Of a stretch of DNA of 64,000 nt, positions 1 through 7,886 are shown one piece after another. The notes beneath the pieces were generated by a model. The model did not search any database, was not told the DNA's origin, and worked only from the letters and a program-made list of their open reading frames with translations. The stretch comes from Stenotrophomonas hibiscicola ATCC 19867. GTDB lineage: Bacteria > Pseudomonadota > Gammaproteobacteria > Xanthomonadales > Xanthomonadaceae. A program made the position numbers and the translations under genes. The stretch's first letter is position 1; every line of letters begins with the position of its first letter. The stretch is from assembly GCF_000382065.1 (NCBI RefSeq), contig NZ_KB907499.1:295631-359630 (forward strand), read 5' to 3'.

Positions 1-42
1 CCACAGGCATCCCACCGCCAGCAACAGGTGACTACGGTTCAT
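1..42 (-). CDS. Start of an exported protein (partial, runs off the window)
   Basis: Only the first 14 codons are present (MNRSHLLLAVGCLW). The ATG overlaps the TAG stop of the DUF3299 lipoprotein gene, as is typical for the next cistron of the same operon. The hydrophobic stretch LLLAVG after a short polar start looks like the beginning of a signal peptide. By position it is the last visible gene of the zinc-type ABC operon. Its function cannot be judged from this fragment. Confidence 0.5.
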   Translation of the reverse strand, partial: MNRSHLLLAVGCLW

Positions 43-583
43 AGGGCCTCAGCTGTGCGTCACGCATGGTGTAGGCCGAACCGGCCAGATCGTCATCCAA
101 GCGTTCGGCGCGCAGGGTGCCGGCCAGGAAGAACGGTGAGTACATGTCCGGCATCTCGATCGGGCGCGGCAGCACTACGTGCACGATCTGGTTCGGTGGT
201 GGTGGTGGCACGTGGATGCAGGCGCCGTAGTACGGCACGAACAGGAATTCGGTCAGCCGCCCGTCCTGCGCGTTGGCCAGTGGCACCACGTAACCCGGCA
301 GGCGCACCGGCCGCTGCAGGACCGTGTCCACCGTGCGGAAGGTACCGAACTGCGGCATGCGCCGGTTGCCGCTGTGCTCGACCTCCGGGCCCTCGCCCCG
401 CTCCAGCGCGGCCAGCTCGTCCTTGGGCATCATCTGCAACCAGTCCAGCTCCTGCTCCACAGCGCCTGCAGGGTCATCGCGGTCGACGACCGGCGAGGGT
501 GGCAAGGCCTGTACGCCGGTATCCACCGGCCGCTCACAGGCGGCCAGCGCCAGCACCATTGCCACTACCCGCATCCATCGCAT
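32..583 (-). CDS. DUF3299 domain lipoprotein
   Basis: A 183-residue lipoprotein. The signal peptide ends in a lipobox LAAC (residues 13-16). The C-terminal half carries the DUF3299 signature around residues 112-130 (LFVPYYGACIHVPPPPPNQI). The start at 583 was chosen because it gives the lipoprotein signal and lies 2 nt after the permease stop. DUF3299 proteins commonly accompany FtsX-type ABC transporters. In Pseudomonas aeruginosa the comparable PA4063-PA4066 operon responds to low zinc. Role inferred: periplasmic, membrane-anchored partner of the transporter in metal homeostasis. The biochemical function is unknown. Confidence 0.8.
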   Translation of the reverse strand: MRWMRVVAMVLALAACERPVDTGVQALPPSPVVDRDDPAGAVEQELDWLQMMPKDELAALERGEGPEVEHSGNRRMPQFGTFRTVDTVLQRPVRLPGYVVPLANAQDGRLTEFLFVPYYGACIHVPPPPPNQIVHVVLPRPIEMPDMYSPFFLAGTLRAERLDDDLAGSAYTMRDAQLRPYEP

Positions 584-585
584 GC

Positions 586-1848
586 TCAGCCTCCCGGTGA
601 AAGGCCATCGGCCAAGGTGCGCCGGTAAGCGAGCAACGCCGGGACCAGCCCGGCTACGGCGCTGATCAGCAGCACGCCCGCAGCCCATGCCAGTTCACGG
701 CCATCCGGCCAGACATGGGTGATCGACAGACCGAAGGTGGCCAGTACCCAGCCGCGCCCGGCAATGCTGGCGACCACCAGCAGCGACAGGGCCAGCACGC
801 TGGCCACCGCACTGGTCGCCACCGCTTCCACCACGAGCAGGCCAGCGATGTAGCCCGGTCGCGCACCGGTGGCACGCAGGATGGCCATCTCGCGCCGCCG
901 CTCCTGCAGGGTGGAGACCAGCAGCGCCACCAGCGAGACCATGCCCAGCAGCACCACCATTGCACTGATCAGCTGCAGGGCTCGCTCGGCGGTGCCCAGC
1001 GACTGCCACAGCTGCTGTAGGGTCACGCCGGGCAGGATCGCCAGCATCGCCTCGTCCGGATACTCGTTGATCCTGCGCTCTACCGAGAACGTGGAGATGC
1101 GCGAGTTCAGGCCGAGCATGAAGGCGGTGATGCTGGTCGGGGTCAGGTCCAGGTGGCGCGCCTGCTCGGCGCTGACGCTCTGGCTGCGCAGCTGCACGCC
1201 CGATCGCCAGTCAACATGGATCGCCTCGATGGCCGGCAGCGAGACCAGCAGCGACGAATCCACCGGCGTGCCTGTGCGCTGCAGGATGCCGGCAACGCGG
1301 AACGGCTTGTCGGCATGCGTGGCCAGCGTGACCGCGCCGGTGCCGTGCGCCAGCACGATCTCGTCGCCGAGGCCGACCTTCTGCGCGCGAGCCACCTCCG
1401 CGCCGATCACCGCGTCATACAGATCATCGAAGGGCCGCCCCTGTGCAAAGGCCAGCGCGTGGCCGGAACCATAACGATAGTGTTCAAAGTAGCCGCCAGT
1501 GGTACCCACTACCCGGTAGCCGCGCCAGGAATCGCCCAGCGACAACGGCACCGACCACTTCACCTGCGGCAATGCGGACAGCTCCTGGTAGGACTGCCAG
1601 GACACGTTGTTGGTCGGGTCGCCGATATGGAACACCGAATACAGCAGCAGGTTCACCGGTCCCGAACGCGCACCGACGATCAGATCGGTGCCCGATACGG
1701 TGCTGGCAAACCCCTCGTGCGCCTGCGTGCGTACACGCTCGACGCCCAGCAGCAGCACCACGCTGAGGGTGATGACCAGCACGGTCAGGCCCACGCTCAA
1801 CGCGCGGCTGCGCAGGCTGGCCCAGGCAAGCTCAAGCATGGCCGGCAC
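586..1848 (-). CDS. ABC transporter permease, FtsX/MacB type
   Basis: A 420-residue inner-membrane protein with the MacB/FtsX layout: one N-terminal membrane segment (about residues 17-37), a large periplasmic domain (about 40-285), and three C-terminal segments (about 290-315, 335-365, 385-410). This layout is typical of mechanotransmission ABC systems, which work on periplasmic or outer-membrane clients rather than acting as importers. It overlaps the upstream ATPase gene by 17 nt, so the two are translationally coupled. Zinc-limited expression is inferred from the Zur-like site at the head of the operon. Confidence 0.88.
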   Translation of the reverse strand: MPAMLELAWASLRSRALSVGLTVLVITLSVVLLLGVERVRTQAHEGFASTVSGTDLIVGARSGPVNLLLYSVFHIGDPTNNVSWQSYQELSALPQVKWSVPLSLGDSWRGYRVVGTTGGYFEHYRYGSGHALAFAQGRPFDDLYDAVIGAEVARAQKVGLGDEIVLAHGTGAVTLATHADKPFRVAGILQRTGTPVDSSLLVSLPAIEAIHVDWRSGVQLRSQSVSAEQARHLDLTPTSITAFMLGLNSRISTFSVERRINEYPDEAMLAILPGVTLQQLWQSLGTAERALQLISAMVVLLGMVSLVALLVSTLQERRREMAILRATGARPGYIAGLLVVEAVATSAVASVLALSLLVVASIAGRGWVLATFGLSITHVWPDGRELAWAAGVLLISAVAGLVPALLAYRRTLADGLSPGG

Positions 1849-2527
1849 CTGCCTGGTTGATCTCGGTCAGTGAAATGGTGCGATCGAACAACGGCTGCAG
1901 GCTGTCGTCATGGCTGACCACCAGCACCGTGGTGCCGGCCGCCTGGCACTGCGCGGACATCAGCTGCAGGAAGGCGCTCGCCGCTTCGCGGTCGAGCGCC
2001 GAGGTGGGCTCATCGGCCAGCAGCAACGTCGGACGGCCGATCAGGGCGCGCGCTGCCGCCACGCGTTGTTGCTGGCCAACACTGAGCGTACCCGCCCGCC
2101 GCTGCATCAGCTCAGGATTGAGCTGCAGGGCCTGCAGCAGGCGGGCGATCTCGGCATCCAGCGGCCCGCTGATGCGTGCGCTGCGCAGGCGCGAGAAGCG
2201 CAGGCCCAGCGCGATGTTGTCGCGCACGGTGAGGAACGGCAGCAGATTGAACTGCTGGAAGATCACGCCCAACTGGTCGGCACGGAAACGATCCCGCGCC
2301 GCACCCCCCATGTCCTGCAGTGCGTGGCCGGCCACCTCGACACGGCCCTTGCCGGGCAGCAGCACGCCCGCCAGCAGGCCCAGCAGGGTGCTTTTGCCGC
2401 CACCGCTGATTCCGCGCAGCAACACGCTGCTGCCCTGCTCGACCCACAACCGCGGGATGTCCAGCACCAGCCGCGTGCCGTAGCCGAACTGCACGTCTTC
2501 CAGCGAGATCACCGGTGCCGCGCTCAC
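1832..2527 (-). CDS. ABC transporter ATP-binding protein (MacB/LolD type)
   Basis: A 231-residue cytoplasmic ATPase energising the FtsX-like permease. Walker A is at residues 39-47 (GISGGGKST), the ABC signature at 148-155 (LSVGQQQR) and Walker B at about 168-174 (LLLADEP). Length and motifs fit the LolD/MacB ATPase family. The gene start overlaps the end of the DUF2796 gene by 4 nt (ATGA), and its 3' end overlaps the permease gene, so all are one transcription unit. The exact substrate is unknown. Confidence 0.9.
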   Translation of the reverse strand: MSAAPVISLEDVQFGYGTRLVLDIPRLWVEQGSSVLLRGISGGGKSTLLGLLAGVLLPGKGRVEVAGHALQDMGGAARDRFRADQLGVIFQQFNLLPFLTVRDNIALGLRFSRLRSARISGPLDAEIARLLQALQLNPELMQRRAGTLSVGQQQRVAAARALIGRPTLLLADEPTSALDREAASAFLQLMSAQCQAAGTTVLVVSHDDSLQPLFDRTISLTEINQAGAGHA

Positions 2528-3057
2528 GGTGCCAGCACCACGCGCAGGTTGTCGGGCGTCAGCACACTGCGGTTTTGACCATTGGCGGTTGCGCTGTTGA
2601 CGATGACTTCGTGCAGGCCCGGGAAAAGTACGGGCAGGCGCACGACGATGGCGCGCAGCGCGGCAGGTTTGGCACAGTGGTACTGCAGCGTTGCGCTGAA
2701 ACCTGCGTGCCGGTGCTGTCCCGGCGGCGGCGCGGTGGCCGTCGCGCCGAAGCCCTCCGCATCGGCTTTACTGGTGGCCAGACGGCAGCCCGCAGCGGTG
2801 GGCAAGGTGACCCAGTTGCCGCCCTTCAGCAATGACGTCGCCCGTGCCAGCGCGGCCTGCTCGGCTGCATTGGCCGGCGGCCGCTCGTAATCGAGGATGC
2901 CGATGCCGGGGGCCTGAAGGGCGAATTCCAGGGTTTGCTGGTCAAGCGCAACATCCACTGTCGCCTGGCCATGCACATGCGGTGCGTGCTGGCGGATGTC
3001 GTGGGCCTGCGCGGCGCTGGCAGCCAGCAGCAGGAAAAGAGCAGCGGGAAGCTTCAT
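2524..3057 (-). CDS. DUF2796 domain periplasmic protein (probable zinc binder)
   Basis: A 177-residue exported protein. The signal peptide is residues 1-18 (cleavage after AQA), and the mature end begins with a histidine-rich stretch (HDIRQHAPHVHGQ) suited to binding zinc. DUF2796 proteins such as P. aeruginosa PA4063 are Zur-regulated and precede an ABC ATPase and permease, as here. The start at 3057 has a GGAGT ribosome site 8 nt upstream. It heads the operon and lies just beside the Zur-like operator. Metal binding is inferred from the His cluster and family, not shown. Confidence 0.85.
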   Translation of the reverse strand: MKLPAALFLLLAASAAQAHDIRQHAPHVHGQATVDVALDQQTLEFALQAPGIGILDYERPPANAAEQAALARATSLLKGGNWVTLPTAAGCRLATSKADAEGFGATATAPPPGQHRHAGFSATLQYHCAKPAALRAIVVRLPVLFPGLHEVIVNSATANGQNRSVLTPDNLRVVLAP

Positions 3058-3072
3058 GGGAAAGACTCCAAT

Positions 3073-3087
3073 TGTTACTATGTAACA
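3073..3087. promoter_or_regulatory. Zur-like operator between divergent zinc genes
   Basis: Perfect inverted repeat TGTTAC-TAT-GTAACA in the 32-bp gap between the DUF2796 gene and the MerC-like gene. It resembles gammaproteobacterial Zur boxes (TGTTATnnnATAACA type). It begins 16 nt from one start codon and ends 2 nt before the other, so a bound repressor would block both promoters. Confidence 0.7.
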
Positions 3088-3089
3088 TT

Positions 3090-3563
3090 ATGGACCACAT
3101 TCCCACGACCCCCGCAAGGGCCCTGGCCCAGCCGCCAACTTCGGCACGCTGGCACCCCCGCTTCGATCTTGCCGGTGCCTGGCTGTCCCTGGCCTGCGCC
3201 GCCCACTGCATCGCCCTGCCCCTGCTGCTGGCCTTCGTGCCGGCAGCGATGATGGCGCTGCGCTCGTTCCAGCATCCCGGCCATGGCGCGATGACATTGC
3301 TGCTGATGATGTCGCGCTGGGAGTGGCTGTTCGCGCTGCTGGCCTCCTCGCTGGCCTTGGCGAGCACCTCGGCCGGGGTGCACCGGCACGGGCGCTGGCA
3401 GCCCCTGCGGCTGGCCTGCGCCGGCGCCATCCTGCTGCTGTCGGCCTCTCTGTATCTGCCGCTGAAGGAATCGCTGCTCTGGCATGGCGTAGTGACAGCC
3501 AGTGGTGGCGCGCTGCTGGCGTTCGCTCACATCGGCAATCGGCGCGCGCTGCGCAACCGCTAA
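3090..3563 (+). CDS. MerC domain membrane protein
   Basis: A 157-residue inner-membrane protein of the MerC family. The first membrane helix carries the metal-associated CAAHC motif (Cys36, His39, Cys40), followed by three further hydrophobic segments. The ATG at 3090 is the only start that keeps this first helix. It lies 2 nt after the Zur-like operator with no ribosome site, so the mRNA may be leaderless. Although the family is named for mercury transport, MerC-like proteins next to Zur sites are more likely zinc related. That role is inferred from context. Confidence 0.75.
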   Translation: MDHIPTTPARALAQPPTSARWHPRFDLAGAWLSLACAAHCIALPLLLAFVPAAMMALRSFQHPGHGAMTLLLMMSRWEWLFALLASSLALASTSAGVHRHGRWQPLRLACAGAILLLSASLYLPLKESLLWHGVVTASGGALLAFAHIGNRRALRNR

Positions 3564-3565
3564 CA

Positions 3566-3711
3566 CCGACCGCAGGTCGGTTGGAACACGCCATCCACGC
3601 ATGGCGTGGATCTACCGATGCGCTCGACGCAGCCAACGGTAGTGCCGGGCCGCTGGCCGGCAGCTGCGGTGATCCGGCAGGTGGGGAAAGCCGGCCAGCG
3701 GCCGGCTCTAC
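3566..3711. repeat. SMAG-type palindromic repeats
   Basis: Three palindromes in the gap between the convergent MerC-like and LysR genes: CCGACC/GGTCGG (3566-3580), ATCCACGC/GCGTGGAT followed by CTAC, the complement of GTAG (3593-3615), and an inverted dimer starting GTAGTGCCG and ending CGGCTCTAC (3639-3711). GTAG at the outer ends identifies S. maltophilia SMAG elements. Such hairpins may act as transcript ends for both genes. Confidence 0.85.
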
Positions 3712-3717
3712 CCTTCT

Positions 3718-4620
3718 CTATTCGTCGAACGGTCGCTGTCCCAGCGTCTGCGTCACGTGGTCGACGAAGCACGTGATGCGCGCGGCCAGCGCGGTGTTGC
3801 GGTAGTACACCGCATTGATCGGCTGCCGCACCTCCTGCGTCTGCTTGGCGAACAGCTGCACCAGGCGGCCCTCACGCCGATCCTGGCGGGTCAGGAAATC
3901 AGACAGGCAGGCGATGCCCAGCCCGGCCACCGCCATCTGCCGCAGCGTCTCGCCACTGGACGAAGCGATCGCCGGCGCGATCACGAAAGGCCCGCCATCG
4001 GCATCGTGCAGCGGCCACTCGTTCAATGAACTGGGCTGGGTAAATCCCAGCAGATCGTGCTTGCGCAGCTGCTCCACGCGTGTCGGCGTGCCATGCCGTC
4101 GCAGGTACTCGGGACTGGCGACGACGCGGATGCGGCTGTGGCCGATCGGCCGCGCATGCAGGGTGGAATCGCGCAGCACGCCGATGCGGAACGCCACGTC
4201 GGTGCGCTTCTCGATCAGGTCGGTGATGCCCTCGTTGGAATTCAGCTCCAGCTCGACCTGCGGGTAGCGCTCGCGGAAGCCCTCCAGCAACGGCACGATC
4301 ACATGCAGCATGAACGGCGTGGCGGCGTCCACGCGCAGGCGCCCGACCGGCTGCAGCCGCCGCGCGGCCATCTGTTCCTCGGCCTCGTCCACCGTGGCCA
4401 GGATCGTGCGCGCGTACTCCAGGAACGCCGCGCCTTCCTCGGTCAGCTCCAGCCGCCGCGTGGTCCGCCGCAGCAGCGTGGTCTGCAGCTTGTCTTCCAG
4501 CCGCGCCAGGGTGCGGCTGGTGGCGGAGATGGTCAGCTCCAGCGCCTCGGCCGCCGCCGTGATCGAACCACTGTCGACCACGGCCACGAAGGCCTTCAGC
4601 TCATCCAGGTTGGTTTTCAT
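3718..4620 (-). CDS. LysR-family transcriptional regulator
   Basis: A 300-residue LysR regulator: winged helix-turn-helix at residues 1-60 (FVAVVDSGSITAAAEAL region) and a substrate-binding effector domain from about residue 90 to the end. It is transcribed away from the aldo-keto reductase gene across a 118-bp gap. The same regulator-reductase arrangement occurs at yafC/dkgB in Escherichia coli. Inferred role: regulator of the divergent reductase operon and of itself. The inducer is unknown. Confidence 0.9.
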   Translation of the reverse strand: MKTNLDELKAFVAVVDSGSITAAAEALELTISATSRTLARLEDKLQTTLLRRTTRRLELTEEGAAFLEYARTILATVDEAEEQMAARRLQPVGRLRVDAATPFMLHVIVPLLEGFRERYPQVELELNSNEGITDLIEKRTDVAFRIGVLRDSTLHARPIGHSRIRVVASPEYLRRHGTPTRVEQLRKHDLLGFTQPSSLNEWPLHDADGGPFVIAPAIASSSGETLRQMAVAGLGIACLSDFLTRQDRREGRLVQLFAKQTQEVRQPINAVYYRNTALAARITCFVDHVTQTLGQRPFDE

Positions 4621-4738
4621 TTTTTACCTCGGCGCAAAAGCGTTTCCCGTATACACAGCTTAATCAACAAATGTAAAGCGCCCACACTTCGCCCTGTCCC
4701 GAGCCCACCGGCTCTCAACGAAGTCCCTGGAGTCCATC
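4621..4738. promoter_or_regulatory. Divergent promoter region, LysR / dkgB-like operon
   Basis: A 118-bp intergenic stretch holding both promoters. The part beside the regulator (about 4650-4680) is clearly more AT-rich than its surroundings and fits a promoter core. No convincing LysR T-N11-A dyad could be fixed by eye. Confidence 0.5.
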
Positions 4739-5542
4739 ATGAGCCTTCCTTCCTTTGGCGTCGGCACCTTCCGCCTGACCGACCAGACCGTCATCGACTC
4801 GGTGCGCAACGCCCTTGAGGTCGGCTACCGTGCGATCGATACCGCGCAGATCTATGGCAACGAAGCCGAAGTCGGCCAGGCCATCGCCGAATCCGGCGTC
4901 CCACGCGACCAGCTGTTCCTGACCACCAAGATCTGGGTGGACAACTACGCCGCCGACAAGCTGATCCCGAGCCTGCGCGACAGCCTGGCCAAGCTGCGCA
5001 CCGACTATGTCGACCTGCTGCTGATCCACTGGCCGGCGCCGGGCAATGGCGTTGAACTGCGCGAGTACATGACCGCGCTGGCCGACGCCAAGACGCTGGG
5101 CCTGACCCGCCAGATCGGTGTGTCCAACTTCAACATCGAGCTGACCCGGCAGGCCATCGAGGTGGTCGGTGCCGGCGAGATCGCCACCAACCAGATCGAA
5201 CTGAGCCCCTACCTGCAGAACCCGGCACTGACCACCTTCCTGCAGGACCAGGGCATCACCGTGACCTCCTACATGACCCTGGCCTACGGCAAGGTGCTGA
5301 AGGATCCGGTGCTGGCCACCATCGCCGGCAAGCACCAGGCCACCGTGGCCCAGGTTGCGCTGGCGTGGGCGCTGCAGCGCGGTTACTCGGTCATCCCGTC
5401 CTCGACCAAGCGCGAGAACCTGGCCAGCAACCTGCTCGCCCAGGACCTGCGCCTGGATGCCGATGACATGGCCGCGATCGCCGCGCTTGACCGCAACGGC
5501 CGCGACGTCGATCCGCCGGGCCTGGCCCCGGCCTGGGACTGA
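4739..5542 (+). CDS. dkgB: Aldo-keto reductase, 2,5-didehydrogluconate reductase DkgB type
   Basis: A 267-residue cytoplasmic NADPH-dependent carbonyl reductase of the AKR5 (DkgB) type, which reduces 2,5-diketo-D-gluconate and other aldehydes such as methylglyoxal. The catalytic tetrad is visible: Asp34, Tyr39 (DTAQIYG), Lys64 (TTKIW) and His97 (LLIHWP). The cofactor-binding loop [10 protein letters not shown] lies near the C-terminus. A ribosome site (CTGGAG) precedes the ATG at 4739. It is the first gene of a four-gene operon, with the next gene 11 nt downstream. The true substrate here is not known. Confidence 0.88.
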   Translation: MSLPSFGVGTFRLTDQTVIDSVRNALEVGYRAIDTAQIYGNEAEVGQAIAESGVPRDQLFLTTKIWVDNYAADKLIPSLRDSLAKLRTDYVDLLLIHWPAPGNGVELREYMTALADAKTLGLTRQIGVSNFNIELTRQAIEVVGAGEIATNQIELSPYLQNPALTTFLQDQGITVTSYMTLAYGKVLKDPVLATIAGKHQATVAQVALAWALQRGYSVIPSSTKRENLASNLLAQDLRLDADDMAAIAALDRNGRDVDPPGLAPAWD

Positions 5543-5553
5543 GGCGCCAGGCC

Positions 5554-6528
5554 ATGGGCAGTGCGATGACCCGGTTGCAGGCCGGTGGTTTCAGCATCGG
5601 CATCGAAGCACCGCTGGACAATGACTGGACGCCGCTGGGCGAACAGGCACGACGCGCCGCGCGACGCCTGCCCGGCGAACCGGACCTGCAGTGCCATGCA
5701 GAACTGGCACGCTTGGCCGACCGCCTCGGCTTCCGTGCGCTGTGGGTGCGCGACGTGCCGGTGTACGACCCGGCCTTCGGTGATGCGGCACAGGTGTTCG
5801 AGGTATTCAGTTACCTCGGCTACCTGGCTGGCATCACCAAAGACATCCTGCTGGGTACTGGTGCGGTGGTGCTGCCGATCCGCGAGCCGTTGCTGACCCT
5901 GAAGTCGGCGCGCAGCGTGCAGCGGCTCAGCGGTGACCGCCTGCTGCTGGGCGTGGCCAGTGGCGACCGCCCGGTGGAGTACCCGCTGTTCGGCCGCGAT
6001 TTCGACACGCGGGGCAGCCGCTTCCGCGAGCAGATCGCATTGCTGCGCGAAGGCGCCGCCGCGCACCTGCCGCAGGGCTTGGACGTGCTGCCTGCGGTTG
6101 GCCCGGCCCTGCCGTTGTTCGTGGCCGGCCTGGCCCAGCAGCAACCGGCGTGGATCGGCCAGCACATGGATGGCTGCCTGGCCTACCCGGGCACGCCACA
6201 GGACCATGCGCAACGCGTGGCGGCCTGGCGCGCCGTGGCCGGCAACAAGCCGTATGCCAGCTTCATCCACCTGGACCTGGTGGCCGATGCCGATGCCCCG
6301 CTGCAGCGCTGGCGCTTTGGGCTGCGCGGCGGCCGCAACGCCGTGCTGGCCGAGCTGCACGCCATGCAGGCGGCCGGTGTCGACCACATCGGCCTGCAGT
6401 TCCGCCGCAACGAACGGCCGTTGGCCGAGACCTTCCACGAGATCGCCGAGTACGTGCTGCCGCACTTCCCGGCCCATGCCGACGCCACTGCGCCGCATGC
6501 CCCGCTTGCCGCCCCCGCGACGGCCTGA
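5554..6528 (+). CDS. LLM-class flavin-dependent oxidoreductase
   Basis: A 324-residue luciferase-like monooxygenase with a TIM barrel binding FMN or F420. Typical family segments are present: the RDVPVYDP strand near residue 66, the LLGTGAVVLPIREPLLTLKSA stretch near 104-124, and LGVASGDRPVEYPLFG near 139-154. It follows the reductase gene by 11 nt and precedes the exported cyclase gene by 19 nt, so it is co-transcribed. An in-frame ATG at 5566 is a possible alternative start. The substrate is unknown. Confidence 0.85.
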   Translation: MGSAMTRLQAGGFSIGIEAPLDNDWTPLGEQARRAARRLPGEPDLQCHAELARLADRLGFRALWVRDVPVYDPAFGDAAQVFEVFSYLGYLAGITKDILLGTGAVVLPIREPLLTLKSARSVQRLSGDRLLLGVASGDRPVEYPLFGRDFDTRGSRFREQIALLREGAAAHLPQGLDVLPAVGPALPLFVAGLAQQQPAWIGQHMDGCLAYPGTPQDHAQRVAAWRAVAGNKPYASFIHLDLVADADAPLQRWRFGLRGGRNAVLAELHAMQAAGVDHIGLQFRRNERPLAETFHEIAEYVLPHFPAHADATAPHAPLAAPATA

Positions 6529-6547
6529 CAGTTATCGGAGCTTTGCC

Positions 6548-7486
6548 ATGAAGATCAAGACCCTGGCCGCGCTTGCGCTGGCCACCCTGCCGCTGTCCTT
6601 CCAGGCCACCGCCGAGGAGTGGCATCCCTCTGCCTACGGCGCCAACGACGAGATCGGCGCGGCCAACCTGCTGACCGCGGACGTGGTCAAGCACGCGGTA
6701 TCGCTGGTCAGGACCGGCAAGACCTATCCGCTGGCGGTGCCGGTGGACAAGAACCTGCCCGCTTTCCGCCACCGCAGCTTCCGCCTGTACAACGTGCAGG
6801 TCGGCCAGCAGGCAGGCAAGTCGCTGGGCCCCAACAGGTTCACCTTCAACGATGAACTGGTGAACGCCTGGACCGGCGTTGGCACCCAGCTCAACGGCAT
6901 CGGCCATATCGGCATCGACAACGTCTACTACAACGGCAACAAGGCTGCCGACTTCGTCACCGTGGACGGCGTGCGCAAGCTCGGCGTCGAGAAGGTGCCG
7001 CCGATGGTCACCCGCGGCGTCGTGCTGGACATGAGCGCGTACTACGGCAAGGCGATCGTGCCCGGCGGCACCGAGTTCACCGTGGCCGACATCCAGGCCG
7101 TGCTGAAGAAGCAGGGCCTGAGCCTGCGCAAGGGCGACGTGGTGCTGTTCAACACCGGCTGGCTGGAACTGGTCGGCAAGGACGACAAACAGTTCCTGGA
7201 AGTGGAACCGGGCATTGGCATGCAGGCGGCGAAGTGGCTGGCCGACCAGGGCATCGTCGCCTTCGGTGGCGACACCTGGGCCTCGGAGGTCTACCCGAAC
7301 CCGAACGGTGCCGAGGAGTTCCCGATCAACCAGTACATGCTGGCCAAGCGCGGCATCTACAACCTGGAGCTGATCGACAGCCGTGCGCTGGTGCGCGACA
7401 AGGCCTGGGAATTCCTGTTCGTGCTCGGCCAGCCGCTGTACGTCGGCTCGACCCAGGTCAACATAAACCCGGTGGCGATCCGATGA
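6548..7486 (+). CDS. Exported cyclase-family (kynurenine formamidase-like) protein
   Basis: A 312-residue member of the putative cyclase family (PF04199), whose best known members are metal-dependent hydrolases such as kynurenine formamidase. It has a clear signal peptide (residues 1-22, MKIKTLAALALATLPLSFQA), so it should act in the periplasm. The family's metal-site region is present as GTQLNGIGHIG. The start at 6548 follows GGAG by 8 nt. Many relatives are cytoplasmic, so the export signal is notable. It overlaps the next gene by 4 nt (ATGA). The substrate is unknown. Confidence 0.82.
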   Translation: MKIKTLAALALATLPLSFQATAEEWHPSAYGANDEIGAANLLTADVVKHAVSLVRTGKTYPLAVPVDKNLPAFRHRSFRLYNVQVGQQAGKSLGPNRFTFNDELVNAWTGVGTQLNGIGHIGIDNVYYNGNKAADFVTVDGVRKLGVEKVPPMVTRGVVLDMSAYYGKAIVPGGTEFTVADIQAVLKKQGLSLRKGDVVLFNTGWLELVGKDDKQFLEVEPGIGMQAAKWLADQGIVAFGGDTWASEVYPNPNGAEEFPINQYMLAKRGIYNLELIDSRALVRDKAWEFLFVLGQPLYVGSTQVNINPVAIR

Positions 7487-7806
7487 ACGCGGCGTCCCCC
7501 CTGCCACTGTTCGCCGGCCGCCGCTTCCGCGTCAGCTATGACGGCCTGACGGCAGACAACGCATACAGTGCCGATGGCCGCCATGTGCAGTATGCCATCG
7601 TCTCTGGCGCCTATGCCGGTGCACAGGGTGAAGCCGCCTGCGAGTGGCAGCAGATCAGCGACGGGGTCTATGCCATTTCGTGGCAGGAAGCCGATGGCGC
7701 TACGGTCGTGCATGTCGATGACTTCGCGTGCGGGCATTCGCTGGCCTGGTTCACCGCCACCGATGGCAGTTTCCATCGCATGCAGGGGCCGCTGCACGCG
7801 CTGTGA
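7483..7806 (+). CDS. MoaF-like small protein
   Basis: A 107-residue protein resembling the MoaF domain, a small lipocalin-like barrel. The segments YSADGRHVQYAIVSGAYAG and SWQEADGATVVHVDDF fit that family by eye. It has no signal peptide. Its ATG overlaps the stop of the cyclase-family gene, so it is translationally coupled and is the last gene of the operon. MoaF-type proteins have been linked to small-molecule metabolism but have no firm activity. Family assignment is moderate; function is unknown. Confidence 0.6.
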   Translation: MNAASPLPLFAGRRFRVSYDGLTADNAYSADGRHVQYAIVSGAYAGAQGEAACEWQQISDGVYAISWQEADGATVVHVDDFACGHSLAWFTATDGSFHRMQGPLHAL

Positions 7807-7886
7807 TGCCGGCCAGCGGCCGGCACTACCCCCTGCGGTCGGACAGCTTCGCGTGCCGCTCCGGTAGTGCCGGCCGCTGGCCGGCA
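7807..7886. repeat. SMAG inverted dimer overlapping the end of a LysR gene
   Basis: Two inverted copies of a 23-bp element (7807-7829 and 7864-7886), each a TGCCGGCC/GGCCGGCA palindrome with GTAG on one end. The right copy is inside the LysR gene at 7826-8779 and encodes part of its C-terminus. The GTAG of the left copy supplies that gene's TAG stop. Confidence 0.85.
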
